NCBI GenBank assembly: GCA_036273855.1
Contig: DASUGU010000072.1
Coordinates: forward strand, 95,961-159,960
DNA: 64,000 nucleotides
DNA from: DATEPR01 sp036273855
Lineage (GTDB): Bacteria > Actinomycetota > Actinomycetes > Mycobacteriales > Pseudonocardiaceae
Direction of reading: 5' to 3'
The position numbers were made by a program, and so were the translations under genes. The notes under the pieces were generated by a model, which was not told the origin of the DNA, searched no databases, and worked only from the letters and a program-made list of their open reading frames with translations. Positions 51,703 to 59,865 of the stretch are shown here, one piece after another. Position 1 is the stretch's first letter, and each line of letters begins with the position of its first letter.

Positions 51703-52125
51703 GTGGAGGTGACAGCCTCGGACGTGTGGCGGCAGCTCGTCTCGCTGGTCATGGACAGCAGGGGCGACTGGCGACGGTCCGTGGCCGACACGACGGGAAT
51801 GCCGTTCAGCAGGGTGCGCGCACTGTGGCGTCTCACCGGTGGTCCGCTGACACTCGCCGAACTCGCGGAGTCGATGGCCGTCGACCCGCCCGCGGCGACG
51901 GTCGCGGTCAACGACCTGGAACGGCGGGGACTGGTGCGCCGGACACCGCATCCGACCAACCGGCGGGCCAAGCTGGTCCAGCTCACCGATCCGGGCCTGC
52001 GCATGGTGCACGCCGCGCGGTCGGTGCCCGACCAGCCGCCGCCCGCGCTGGCGGCGCTGTCCCCAGCACAGTTGGCCCAGCTCGGTGACCTGCTGGGCAC
52101 CATCCTCAGCTACGAACCGGAGTGA
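51703..52125 (+). CDS. MarR-family repressor
   Basis: 140 aa. Winged helix: FSRVRALWRLTGGPLTLAELAESMAVDPPAATVAVNDLERRGLVRRTPHPTNRR, with the DxRxxK-like wing tip altered to PTNRRAK. It sits 3 bp ahead of a drug-efflux-type MFS gene, the classic repressor/pump arrangement. GTG 51703 is chosen because the promoter predicts transcription to begin there; GTG 51709 is the alternative. Confidence 0.88.
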   Translation: MEVTASDVWRQLVSLVMDSRGDWRRSVADTTGMPFSRVRALWRLTGGPLTLAELAESMAVDPPAATVAVNDLERRGLVRRTPHPTNRRAKLVQLTDPGLRMVHAARSVPDQPPPALAALSPAQLAQLGDLLGTILSYEPE

Positions 52126-52128
52126 GCC

Positions 52129-53568
52129 GTGCCAGTTGGAATCGTGACCCCGCTGCGGGACACGGTCGGCAGCCCGAGACGCAAGGCGTTGATCCTGACG
52201 ATCTGCTGCATGAGCCTGTTCATCGTCGGTCTGGACAACACGGTGGTGAACCTGGCGCTGCCGGCGATCCAGCGTGAGCTGCACTCGACCGTGTCCGGCC
52301 TGCAGTGGACCGTCGACGCCTACACGCTGGTGCTGGCCAGCCTGCTGATGCTGTCCGGGTCCACCGCCGACCGGGTGGGCCGCAAGCGGACGTTCCAGCT
52401 CGGTCTGGTGCTGTTCAGCGCCGGTTCGCTGCTGTGCAGCGTGGCGCCCGACACGGGAGCGCTGATCGCGTTCCGGATGCTCCAGGCGATCGGCGGGTCG
52501 ATGCTCAACCCGGTCGCCATGTCGATCATCACCAACATCTTCACCGAACCGCGCGAGCGCGCCCAGGCGATCGGCGTGTGGGGTGCCGTGGTGGGGCTGA
52601 GCATGGCGCTGGGCCCGGTCGTCGGCGGCGCGCTGGTCGACTCGATCGGCTGGCGGTCCATCTTCTGGATCAACGTGCCGATCGGCCTGGCCGCGGTCGT
52701 GCTGACCGCGCTGTACGTGCCCGAATCGCGGGCCGAGCACCCGCGACGGCTCGATCCGGTCGGGCAGGCGCTGGTGATGGTCGTCCTGGCCACGGTGACC
52801 TACGGGATCATCGAAGGGCCGAGCGACGGGTGGAGCTCCACGGTGATCGTCGGTTGCTTCGTGGCCGCGGGCGTCGCGCTGTGCGGGCTGGTCCGGTACG
52901 AGCGGCGTCGCCTGGAACCGTTGCTGGACATGCGGTTCTTCCGCAGCGTGCCGTTCACCGGCGCGACACTGACCGCCGTGTTCGGCTTCTCCGCGCTGGC
53001 CGGTTTCTCGTTCCTGAATGCCCTGTACCTGCAGGACGTGCGCGGTTTCTCCCCGCTGCACGCCGGCCTGCTGACCCTGCCGATGGCCGCGGCCACGGCT
53101 CTGTTCTCTGCACTGGCCGGCCGGATCGTCGGGCGGCGAGGTCCGAGGCTGCCGCTGGTGGCCGCGGGCGTGGGGCTCACCGTGGCCGCGCTGCTGTTGG
53201 CCACGCTGCGCCAGGACACCCCGGTGTGGTTCCTGATCGTGGCGTACGTGGTGTTCGGGATCGGGTTCGGCATGATCAACCCGCCGATCACCAACGCCGC
53301 CGTGTCCGGCATGCCCAGGGCGCAGGCCGGGGTGGCCGCCGCGATCGCGTCCACCAGCCGCCAGGTCGGTGCCTCGCTGGGTGTCGCCGTGTTGGGTTCC
53401 GCGGTGACCGGGCGGATCGTCGGTTCGTTCGCCGACGGGTTCGCCCCGGCCAGCCATCTCGGCTGGTTCATCATGGCCGGTTCCGGCTTCCTGGTGCTGT
53501 GCCTGGCGTTCGTCACCACCAGCGCATGGGCGCGCCGCACCTCGGCGGCGATCGGCCGGCCCGCCTAG
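52129..53568 (+). CDS. DHA2-type MFS multidrug efflux transporter
   Basis: 479 aa with 14 predicted helices. Motif D1 LDNTVVNLALPAIQ in helix 1, motif A GSTADRVGRKR, and motif C near GLSMALGPVVGGAL define the EmrB/QacA family of proton-driven exporters. GTG start 3 bp after MarR. Drug or self-made metabolite export under MarR control is inferred. Confidence 0.92.
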   Translation: MPVGIVTPLRDTVGSPRRKALILTICCMSLFIVGLDNTVVNLALPAIQRELHSTVSGLQWTVDAYTLVLASLLMLSGSTADRVGRKRTFQLGLVLFSAGSLLCSVAPDTGALIAFRMLQAIGGSMLNPVAMSIITNIFTEPRERAQAIGVWGAVVGLSMALGPVVGGALVDSIGWRSIFWINVPIGLAAVVLTALYVPESRAEHPRRLDPVGQALVMVVLATVTYGIIEGPSDGWSSTVIVGCFVAAGVALCGLVRYERRRLEPLLDMRFFRSVPFTGATLTAVFGFSALAGFSFLNALYLQDVRGFSPLHAGLLTLPMAAATALFSALAGRIVGRRGPRLPLVAAGVGLTVAALLLATLRQDTPVWFLIVAYVVFGIGFGMINPPITNAAVSGMPRAQAGVAAAIASTSRQVGASLGVAVLGSAVTGRIVGSFADGFAPASHLGWFIMAGSGFLVLCLAFVTTSAWARRTSAAIGRPA

Positions 53569-53578
53569 AGTCCGGCGC

Positions 53579-54538
53579 ATGACTGCCACGCCCGTACCCG
53601 TCCCGACCGTCGACCGGCTCGCCCTGGGTCTCGCCGCGCTCGGCAGGCCGGCCTACATCAACGTGGGCAGCGCGGACGCGCTCCCGCAGCACCGCACGGT
53701 CGACGAGTTCCGCGCGGCGAGTTGGGCCGTGCTGGACGCCGCCTACGCGGCCGGGCTGCGGTGGGTGGACGTGGCGCGCTCCTACGGCCGGGCCGAGGAG
53801 TTTCTCGCCGGGTGGCTGGCGGACCGGGGCCACGACGACATCACGGTGTCCAGCAAGTGGGGTTACACCTACGTGGGCGAGTGGCGGACGGACGTGGCGG
53901 TGCATGAGGTGAAGGAGCACTCGCTGGCGCGGTTCCGCACCCAACTGGCCGAAACCCGTGCCCTGCTCGGCGACCGGCTAGCCCTCTATCAGGTGCATTC
54001 CCTGACCGTTGACAGTCCATTGTTCGACCAACCGGAACTGATCCGGGAACTGGCCGAACTGGCCGCCGGTGGGGTCCGGGTCGGATTCTCCACGTCCGGT
54101 CCGGCGCAGGCGGACACCGTTCGCAAGGGACTCGCCGTGGAAGTGGACGGCCGCCGGGTGTTCACCTCGGTGCAGTCCACGTGGAATCCGCTGGAAACGT
54201 CGGTCGGATCCGCGCTGGCCGATGCGCATCGGGAAGGCGTGCTCGTGCTGGTGAAGGAGCCGTTGGCCAACGGAATCCTGGTCGTTTCCCCACCGGAGCC
54301 GGTCGCCGAACTCGCCGCGCGCCACCAGGTGGGACCGGACGCCGTGGCACTCGCGGCGGCTCTGGCCCAGCCGTGGGCGGACCGGGTCCTGCTCGGCCCG
54401 GCGAGCGTCGACCAGCTCGATTCCAATCTATCGGCGACAAATATCCGTTTCACTACGGGCGATCTCAACGCGCTCATCCCTATCGTCCAATTGCCCGAAC
54501 GGTATTGGTCCAACCGGTCCGCACTCCATTGGGTATGA
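53579..54538 (+). CDS. Aldo/keto reductase
   Basis: 319 aa TIM-barrel NADPH oxidoreductase. The catalytic tetrad is visible: D in WVDVARSYG, the Tyr of SYG, K in VSSKWGY and H in YQVHSL. Begins 10 bp after the MFS stop and may be cotranscribed. The last 40 codons have noticeably lower GC than the rest, as does the start of the next gene. Substrate unknown. Confidence 0.88.
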   Translation: MTATPVPVPTVDRLALGLAALGRPAYINVGSADALPQHRTVDEFRAASWAVLDAAYAAGLRWVDVARSYGRAEEFLAGWLADRGHDDITVSSKWGYTYVGEWRTDVAVHEVKEHSLARFRTQLAETRALLGDRLALYQVHSLTVDSPLFDQPELIRELAELAAGGVRVGFSTSGPAQADTVRKGLAVEVDGRRVFTSVQSTWNPLETSVGSALADAHREGVLVLVKEPLANGILVVSPPEPVAELAARHQVGPDAVALAAALAQPWADRVLLGPASVDQLDSNLSATNIRFTTGDLNALIPIVQLPERYWSNRSALHWV

Positions 54539-54573
54539 CTTCCGCAGCGGTGCGCACATTCACGGTTACCGCC

Positions 54574-54591
54574 CGCATACTCATGTATGCG
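54574..54591 (+). promoter_or_regulatory. Palindrome next to the decarboxylase ribosome site
   Basis: CGCATAC-TCAT-GTATGCG, a perfect 7-bp inverted repeat, ends 1 bp before the AAGGAGGT ribosome site (54593-54600). It could be a DNA operator or an RNA hairpin that affects translation. Confidence 0.45.
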
Positions 54592-54605
54592 CAAGGAGGT
54601 ACTCG

Positions 54606-55979
54606 ATGGACCTTCGGGAATGGTTGGGCAACGCGGTCACCGAGATTGGCCGTTGGCAGGGCGAATACGGGCCCTTTGATCAGCACGGCTCGACGTCGGT
54701 CAACGACGCCGAGTTCGAGGTAGCGTTCAGCGAACTTGTCAAGCGCCTACGGGATAATTATCCGTTTTTTCATCCACGTTACGCAGGGCAGATGGTCAAG
54801 CCGCCGCATCCGGCAGCGATTGTCGGCTACCTGACGGCAATGCTGATTAATCCGAACAACCATGCTATCGAAGGCGGCCCGGCCACCGCGCGAATGGAGA
54901 AGGAAGCGGTCGCACAGCTCGCCGGCATGTTCGGTTTTGCCGAGCACCTCGGACATCTGACCACCGGCGGCACCCTGGCCAATCTCGAGGCCCTGTTCGT
55001 GGCCAGGGAAACCCACCCGACACAGGGCGTGGCGTACAGCGTGGACGCGCACTTCTCGCACCGCAGAATGTGCCACGTCCTGGGCATGAAGACCTACCCG
55101 GTGCCGGTGGACGCGGCCGGCCGCATGGATCTGTGCGCGCTGGAGGACGTCCTGCGCACCGGTCAGGTCGGCACGGTCGTGGCCACCGTCGGCACGACCG
55201 GGCTGGGTGCCGTCGACCAGGTCCACGACATAGTCCAACTGCGCGACAGATACGGGGTCCGGGTTCATGTGGACGCCGCGTACGGCGGTTTCCTCACGCT
55301 CATCGCGGACGACACCGTGGACGGTGTGTCGTCCGCGCCTTTTCGTGCGATCGCGTCGTGCGATTCCGTGACGGTCGACCCGCACAAGCACGGCCTCCAG
55401 CCCTACGGCTGCGGTGCCGTCCTGTTCGCCGACCCGGCCGTCGGCCGCTTCTACAAGTACGACTCCCCCTATACGTACTTCACGTCCAACGAATTGCACC
55501 TGGGTGAGATCGCGCTGGACACGTCCAGGGCCGGCGCAGCGGCGGCCGGGCTGTGGCTGACGTTCCAGGTGTTACCCCCGACGCCGGGCGGCCTGGGCAA
55601 AGTGATCCGGCCGGGTAGGCGGGCGGCGCTGCGCTGGGCCGACCTGATCAACTCCGGTGACGAGCTTTCCCTGTACCAGCAACCAGATCTGGACATCATC
55701 AACTTCATGCCGAGGGCGGACCGGCTGTCCGATGTCGACCGCTTGAGCAAGGCGGTACTGCACGACGGCATGACGGCCGCACCCGAGGACGCGGTGTTCG
55801 TCGCCGCGCACGGCGTGCCGGCCGAGGCGCTCGCGGCCCGGGGCCACCACATGACGGCCGACGTGCCCAAGGCGTCGATCCTGCGCAGCGTCCTGCTGAA
55901 ACCGGAAAGCGAGAAGTGGGTCGACTATCTCAACGACCGGCTGGAGGCCCTGACCAGGCGGGCACGGGGGACCGGCTAG
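54606..55979 (+). CDS. PLP-dependent decarboxylase (group II amino-acid decarboxylase family)
   Basis: 457 aa, fold type I. The PLP Lys is in VTVDPHKHGLQPYG; the aldehyde Asp is in VHVDAAYGG; GGTLANLEALFVAR is the phosphate loop. Family members decarboxylate aromatic amino acids, glutamate or diaminobutyrate, or deaminate them. A strong AAGGAGGT site is 5 nt before ATG. The first 350 bp have AT-rich codons unlike their surroundings, and a TTA codon occurs at residue 323, so expression may be tRNA-Leu(UUA) dependent. Its stop overlaps the convergent TetR gene (CTAG). Confidence 0.88.
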   Translation: MDLREWLGNAVTEIGRWQGEYGPFDQHGSTSVNDAEFEVAFSELVKRLRDNYPFFHPRYAGQMVKPPHPAAIVGYLTAMLINPNNHAIEGGPATARMEKEAVAQLAGMFGFAEHLGHLTTGGTLANLEALFVARETHPTQGVAYSVDAHFSHRRMCHVLGMKTYPVPVDAAGRMDLCALEDVLRTGQVGTVVATVGTTGLGAVDQVHDIVQLRDRYGVRVHVDAAYGGFLTLIADDTVDGVSSAPFRAIASCDSVTVDPHKHGLQPYGCGAVLFADPAVGRFYKYDSPYTYFTSNELHLGEIALDTSRAGAAAAGLWLTFQVLPPTPGGLGKVIRPGRRAALRWADLINSGDELSLYQQPDLDIINFMPRADRLSDVDRLSKAVLHDGMTAAPEDAVFVAAHGVPAEALAARGHHMTADVPKASILRSVLLKPESEKWVDYLNDRLEALTRRARGTG

Positions 55980-56509
55980 GCCGCCAGGCCCACTCTGATC
56001 ACCGCGATGAGCAGGTCCAGGTTCTTGTCGGCCTCGTCGGACAGGCAGCCCTTCATCAGCGCCTTCACGTCACCGAAGCTCACGTCCGGCCGGATCGTCC
56101 CGGCCCGCTGCGCCGCGACGAGCAGAGCGTGCAGCCGGCCGGACACGTCGAATCCGGCCGCGAGGCCGATGGCGTCCATGTCGTACCCGTTGCCGGCGAG
56201 TGCCTCGGCGAGTCCGAGATGCCGCGCGCCCTCGCGGACGACGATGGCGAACAGCTCGAAGAACGCGGTCGCGGGGTCGTGCCGGTCGGCGAGTTCGTCG
56301 GCCGTGCGGGTCAGTTCCGCCATGCGGTCGAGCAGGATCGCCGTGAACAGGTCCTCCTTGGTCGGGAAGTGCCGGCTCACCGTGCCGGTGCCCACGCCTG
56401 CCCGGCGGGCGATCTCGTGCACGGGCACGGAAAGGCCCTCGGTGGCGAAGACCTGCGCCGCCACTTCGAGCACCTTGGCCCTGTTGCGCACGGCATCGGC
56501 CCGGGGCAT
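55976..56509 (-). CDS. TetR-family regulator divergent from an SDR
   Basis: 177 aa. HTH: VLEVAAQVFATEGLSVPVHEIARRAGVGTGTVSRHFPTKEDLFTAI. The C-terminal domain ends in CLSDEADKNLDLLIAVIRVGL, typical of regulators of oxidoreductases. ATG 56509 follows GGGAGG. Twin palindromes between it and the SDR gene are its likely operators. Confidence 0.9.
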   Translation of the reverse strand: MPRADAVRNRAKVLEVAAQVFATEGLSVPVHEIARRAGVGTGTVSRHFPTKEDLFTAILLDRMAELTRTADELADRHDPATAFFELFAIVVREGARHLGLAEALAGNGYDMDAIGLAAGFDVSGRLHALLVAAQRAGTIRPDVSFGDVKALMKGCLSDEADKNLDLLIAVIRVGLAA

Positions 56510-56527
56510 CCGTCCTCCCTCGACAAG

Positions 56528-56574
56528 CGGGATGGCCATCCCGTATCGTCGGTACAACCGGGACAACCATCCCG
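56528..56574. promoter_or_regulatory. Twin operators between TetR and SDR genes
   Basis: CGGGATGGCCATCCCG (56528-56543) is a perfect 16-bp palindrome. CGGGACAACCATCCCG (56559-56574) is an imperfect copy. Their starts are 31 bp apart, about three helical turns, so two dimers would bind the same face. A TTATAG -10-like element for the SDR follows at 56576-56581. Confidence 0.7.
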
Positions 56575-56592
56575 ATTATAGGGAGGCAGGAC

Positions 56593-57543
56593 ATGACCAG
56601 CCAGCGGTGGACCGCCACCGACGTACCCGACCTGCGGGGCCGGACCGCCGTGGTCACCGGCGCCAACAGCGGTATCGGTTACCACACCGCGCTCGTGCTC
56701 GCCCAGCACCGCGCGTCCGTCGTCCTGGCGTGCCGCGACCGGACCAGGGCGGCCGACGCCGCCGACCGCATCCGCGCGACCGTGCCCGACGCGGACCTCG
56801 CCGTCCAACTGCTGGAGCTGTCGTCACTGGCCTCGGTCCGCGCGGCGGCCGCCCAGCTGCGGACCGACCACGAGCACATCGACCTGTTGATCAACAACGC
56901 CGGCGCGGTCCGCCGCCGGTACCACCGCACCGAGGACGGTTTCGAGTCGACCTTCGCCGGCAACCACCTCGGTCCGTTCGCGTTGACCGGGTTGCTGCTG
57001 GACCGCCTGCTCGCCACCCCGGGGTCCCGCGTGGTGACGGTGAGCAGCATCGGGCACCGGCGTGGCGTCATCGACTTCGACGACCTGAACATGGCGCGCG
57101 GCTACCGGGCCGCGACGGCGTACTTCCAGTCGAAACTGGCCAACCTGATGTTCACCTACGAGCTGCAACGCCGGCTCCCCGACACGTCCACCATCGCGGT
57201 GGCGGCACATCCCGGCAACGCGTACACGAACTTCCCCCGCGAGCTGAACCCGGTGATCAGGTACCTGGCCGGTGGACACGCCACCTTCCTCACGAGCTGG
57301 ATGGTGCAGACACCCCAGATGGGTGCGCTGCCGACACTGCGGGCGGCGACCGACCCCGCGGTGCGCGGCGGCGAGTACTACGGCCCGCCCGGCCGGGCCC
57401 AGTTCACCGGCTACCCGGAGCGGGTCGAGTCCAGCGCCCGGTCGCACGACATCGAGGCACAGCAACGGTTGTGGCGGGAATCGGAGCGCCTGACCGGTGT
57501 CGTCTACCCGGCCGCGTCGGCTAGGCGGGTAGCAGGCTCGTGA
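56593..57543 (+). CDS. Short-chain dehydrogenase/reductase
   Basis: 316 aa. Rossmann TGANSGIG, NNAG, catalytic Ser in VTVSSIGH and Y-x3-K in YFQSK. The size and the HPGNAYTNF region resemble the retinol-dehydrogenase/WW-oxidoreductase-like SDRs. GGGAGG precedes the ATG. Likely induced when the divergent TetR is released by its ligand, plausibly the enzyme substrate. Overlaps the convergent VWA gene by 23 bp. Confidence 0.9.
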   Translation: MTSQRWTATDVPDLRGRTAVVTGANSGIGYHTALVLAQHRASVVLACRDRTRAADAADRIRATVPDADLAVQLLELSSLASVRAAAAQLRTDHEHIDLLINNAGAVRRRYHRTEDGFESTFAGNHLGPFALTGLLLDRLLATPGSRVVTVSSIGHRRGVIDFDDLNMARGYRAATAYFQSKLANLMFTYELQRRLPDTSTIAVAAHPGNAYTNFPRELNPVIRYLAGGHATFLTSWMVQTPQMGALPTLRAATDPAVRGGEYYGPPGRAQFTGYPERVESSARSHDIEAQQRLWRESERLTGVVYPAASARRVAGS

Positions 57544-58882
57544 CCAGGCGGCTCAACTGGTGCACGTTGCGGCACTCGTGCATCTGCACGATCTCGGCGT
57601 ACGCCTTGGCCACCGAGTCCCCCGTGGACCACAGGCCGGTGCGTTCCGGGTTGAGCCAGTAGGTGTGCCTGGCCGGTGCGACGATGCGGCGCAACGCGGC
57701 CAGGTTGGGGTCGGCACCGTTGGTCCTGGCGTCGCCCAGGATCAGCACCGAGGTGCGCGGGCCGACCGCGTCCAGGTAGCGCTCGGCGAAGTTGCCGAGC
57801 GCCCTGCCGTAGTTGCTGTGGCCGTCGAACACGATCAGGTCGGCCTCGCTGAGAATCCGGCTGCCCAGGTGTTCCGGGTCGGCGGCGCCCGAGGTGACCA
57901 GGTGGGTGATCTCGTCCATGGCCTCGATGAACGCGAACACCCGCACCTTGCTGAACTGGTCGCGCAACGCCTGCACCAGCAGCATGGTGAAGTTGGCGAA
58001 ACCGGCGACCGAGCCGGACATGTCGCAGATCAGCACGATCTCCGGGCGGCCCGGCCGGCGCTTGCGGAACGCGGGCCGCATCGGCACGCCACCGGTGGAC
58101 AGCGACCGGCGCAGGGTGCGCCGCACGTCGATCTGGCCCCTGCTGTGCCGGCGGCGCTGGGCGGCCAGGCGGGTGGCGAGCTTGCGGGACAGCGGTCGCA
58201 CGGTCCGGCGCAGCTCGGCCAGTTGGGCGCGGCTGGCCACGAGGAAGTCGACGCGATCGGTGGACGGCGGGATGCCGTGCCGCGCGATCCGTTCCCTGCC
58301 ACGCAGTTCCGACGACCGGCGCAGCGCCTCGGTGCGCACCAGGCCGCGAAACCCTTCGATCCTGCGGCGCACGTCGTCGGCCAGCAACCGGTCGGTGAAC
58401 TCGTCCTCGACGGGCGTGCCGGCACGGATCGCGGCGAGCACCCGCACCAGGAGTGTCTGCGGCTGCAACCGATCCAGCGTCTGGAAGGCGGAGAATCCGC
58501 CGCCCGGTCCCGGACCGTAGCGACCGAGCAGGTCGACGGCCTGCCCGGCGAGTTGGGTCATCGCCTGCTCGTCGGCGACGGCCAGCGCGGCGGCCAGCGC
58601 CTCCCGCAGTTCGTCGGCGTCCTTCGGCCGGCCCGACCTGGTCGACTCGGCGGCGCCCACGCCCAGCGGGAAGTAGATGTCGAAGGTGGCGTCGAACACC
58701 GCGCGCTGGCCGCCCCTGCGCACCAGCGCGGCGGCCAGGCCCTCCCGCATCCGTTCCCGGCTGGTGAACCCGAGCACGTCCAGCACGGCGGCGGCGTCCA
58801 CCGTCTCACTGGGACCGGCCGGGATTCCCCTGTCCCGCAGGGCACCGACGAACTCGATCAGCCGGTCCGGCACGCCGGTCAT
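57521..58882 (-). CDS. VWA domain protein, CoxE-like
   Basis: 453 aa. The N-terminal helical region is followed by a VWA domain near 290-440 with MIDAS ICDMSGSVAGF (DxSxS) and VLILGDARTNG. CoxE-type proteins work with a MoxR ATPase to insert or mature metal centres in enzymes such as CO dehydrogenase. Its ATG overlaps the AAA stop (ATGA). The cox-type LSM operon of this window lies 33 kb away, so a functional link is only a possibility. Confidence 0.88.
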   Translation of the reverse strand: MTGVPDRLIEFVGALRDRGIPAGPSETVDAAAVLDVLGFTSRERMREGLAAALVRRGGQRAVFDATFDIYFPLGVGAAESTRSGRPKDADELREALAAALAVADEQAMTQLAGQAVDLLGRYGPGPGGGFSAFQTLDRLQPQTLLVRVLAAIRAGTPVEDEFTDRLLADDVRRRIEGFRGLVRTEALRRSSELRGRERIARHGIPPSTDRVDFLVASRAQLAELRRTVRPLSRKLATRLAAQRRRHSRGQIDVRRTLRRSLSTGGVPMRPAFRKRRPGRPEIVLICDMSGSVAGFANFTMLLVQALRDQFSKVRVFAFIEAMDEITHLVTSGAADPEHLGSRILSEADLIVFDGHSNYGRALGNFAERYLDAVGPRTSVLILGDARTNGADPNLAALRRIVAPARHTYWLNPERTGLWSTGDSVAKAYAEIVQMHECRNVHQLSRLVTSLLPA

Positions 58883-59769
58883 GGCGCTGAGCCGTCCAGC
58901 ACGCGTTCCAGCTTCAACTGGTCGGTGGCGCGGCGGACGTCGTCCTGGTGCTTGAGGATCACGCCGAGGCTGTCCCGGACGACGTCCTCGCTCAGCGTGT
59001 CCGCGCCCAGGGCGAGCAGGGTGCGCGCCCAGTCGATGGTCTCGGCGACCGAGGGCGCCTTGCGCAGTTCCATCGCCCGCAGGGCGCCGATCACCCGGAC
59101 CAGCGAGTCGGCCAGGCGCTCGTCGGTGCCCGGTGCCTTGAGCGTGACGATGCGCCGTTCCAGGTCCGCGTCGGGGAAGTCGATGTGCAGGAACAGGCAC
59201 CGGCGGCGCAGCGCCTCGGACAGCTCGCGGGTGGCGTTGGAGGTGAGCACGACGAACGGCCTGCGGGTCGCGGTGATCGTGCCGAGTTCGGGGACGGTGA
59301 CCTGGAAGTCGCCGAGCACCTCCAGCAGCAGACCCTCGAACTCCAGGTCGGCCTTGTCGGTCTCGTCGACCAGCAGCACGGTCGGTTCGGTGCCCCGGAT
59401 GGCGGTGAGCAGCGGCCGGGTGAGCAGGAACTCCTCGCCGAAGATGTCGGTCTTGGCGTCCGACCAGCTCTCGTCCCGGCCCGCGGTGATGCGCAGGAGC
59501 TGCTTGGCGTGGTTCCACTCGTAGAGCGCGCGGGACTCGTCGACGCCCTCGTAGCACTGCAGGCGCACCAGGCGCGACCCGGTGGCGTCGGCGACCGCCC
59601 TGGCCAGTTCGGTCTTGCCCACCCCGGCCGGACCCTCGACCAGCAGCGGCTTGCCGAGCTGGTCGGCGAGGAACACGGTGGTGGCCACGGCGGGCGACGT
59701 GAGGTACCCGGTGTCCGCGAGCCGCGCGGCGACCGCGTCCACCGACGAGAAGAACGACGTTCCGGCCAC
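58879..59769 (-). CDS. MoxR-type AAA+ ATPase, CoxD-like
   Basis: 296 aa. Walker A EGPAGVGKTE, Walker B VLLVDETDK, sensor 1 LTSNATRELSEALRRRC, Arg finger in the same segment. I use GTG 59769 with AGGGGG upstream; this gives VAGTSFFSSVDAVA, where the family normally begins. Partner of the coupled CoxE-like protein. Second AAA/VWA pair in the window and clearly different from the one at 44-46 kb. Confidence 0.9.
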   Translation of the reverse strand: MAGTSFFSSVDAVAARLADTGYLTSPAVATTVFLADQLGKPLLVEGPAGVGKTELARAVADATGSRLVRLQCYEGVDESRALYEWNHAKQLLRITAGRDESWSDAKTDIFGEEFLLTRPLLTAIRGTEPTVLLVDETDKADLEFEGLLLEVLGDFQVTVPELGTITATRRPFVVLTSNATRELSEALRRRCLFLHIDFPDADLERRIVTLKAPGTDERLADSLVRVIGALRAMELRKAPSVAETIDWARTLLALGADTLSEDVVRDSLGVILKHQDDVRRATDQLKLERVLDGSAP

Positions 59770-59865
59770 CGGACCCCCTTCGCCGGGCCAACCCCGGTCG
59801 GTCCAGGGTCGCGGACGAGCCGGTGCCAATGCAAGATCGTGCGGCCGGACGTGGCGAAGCCCTCG

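Noticed and set aside
51410..51712. Rightward frames in the gap before the MarR gene
   Set aside because: Arg/Ser/Pro-rich without motifs; the minus-strand 56-codon frame and the MarR promoter explain the region better.
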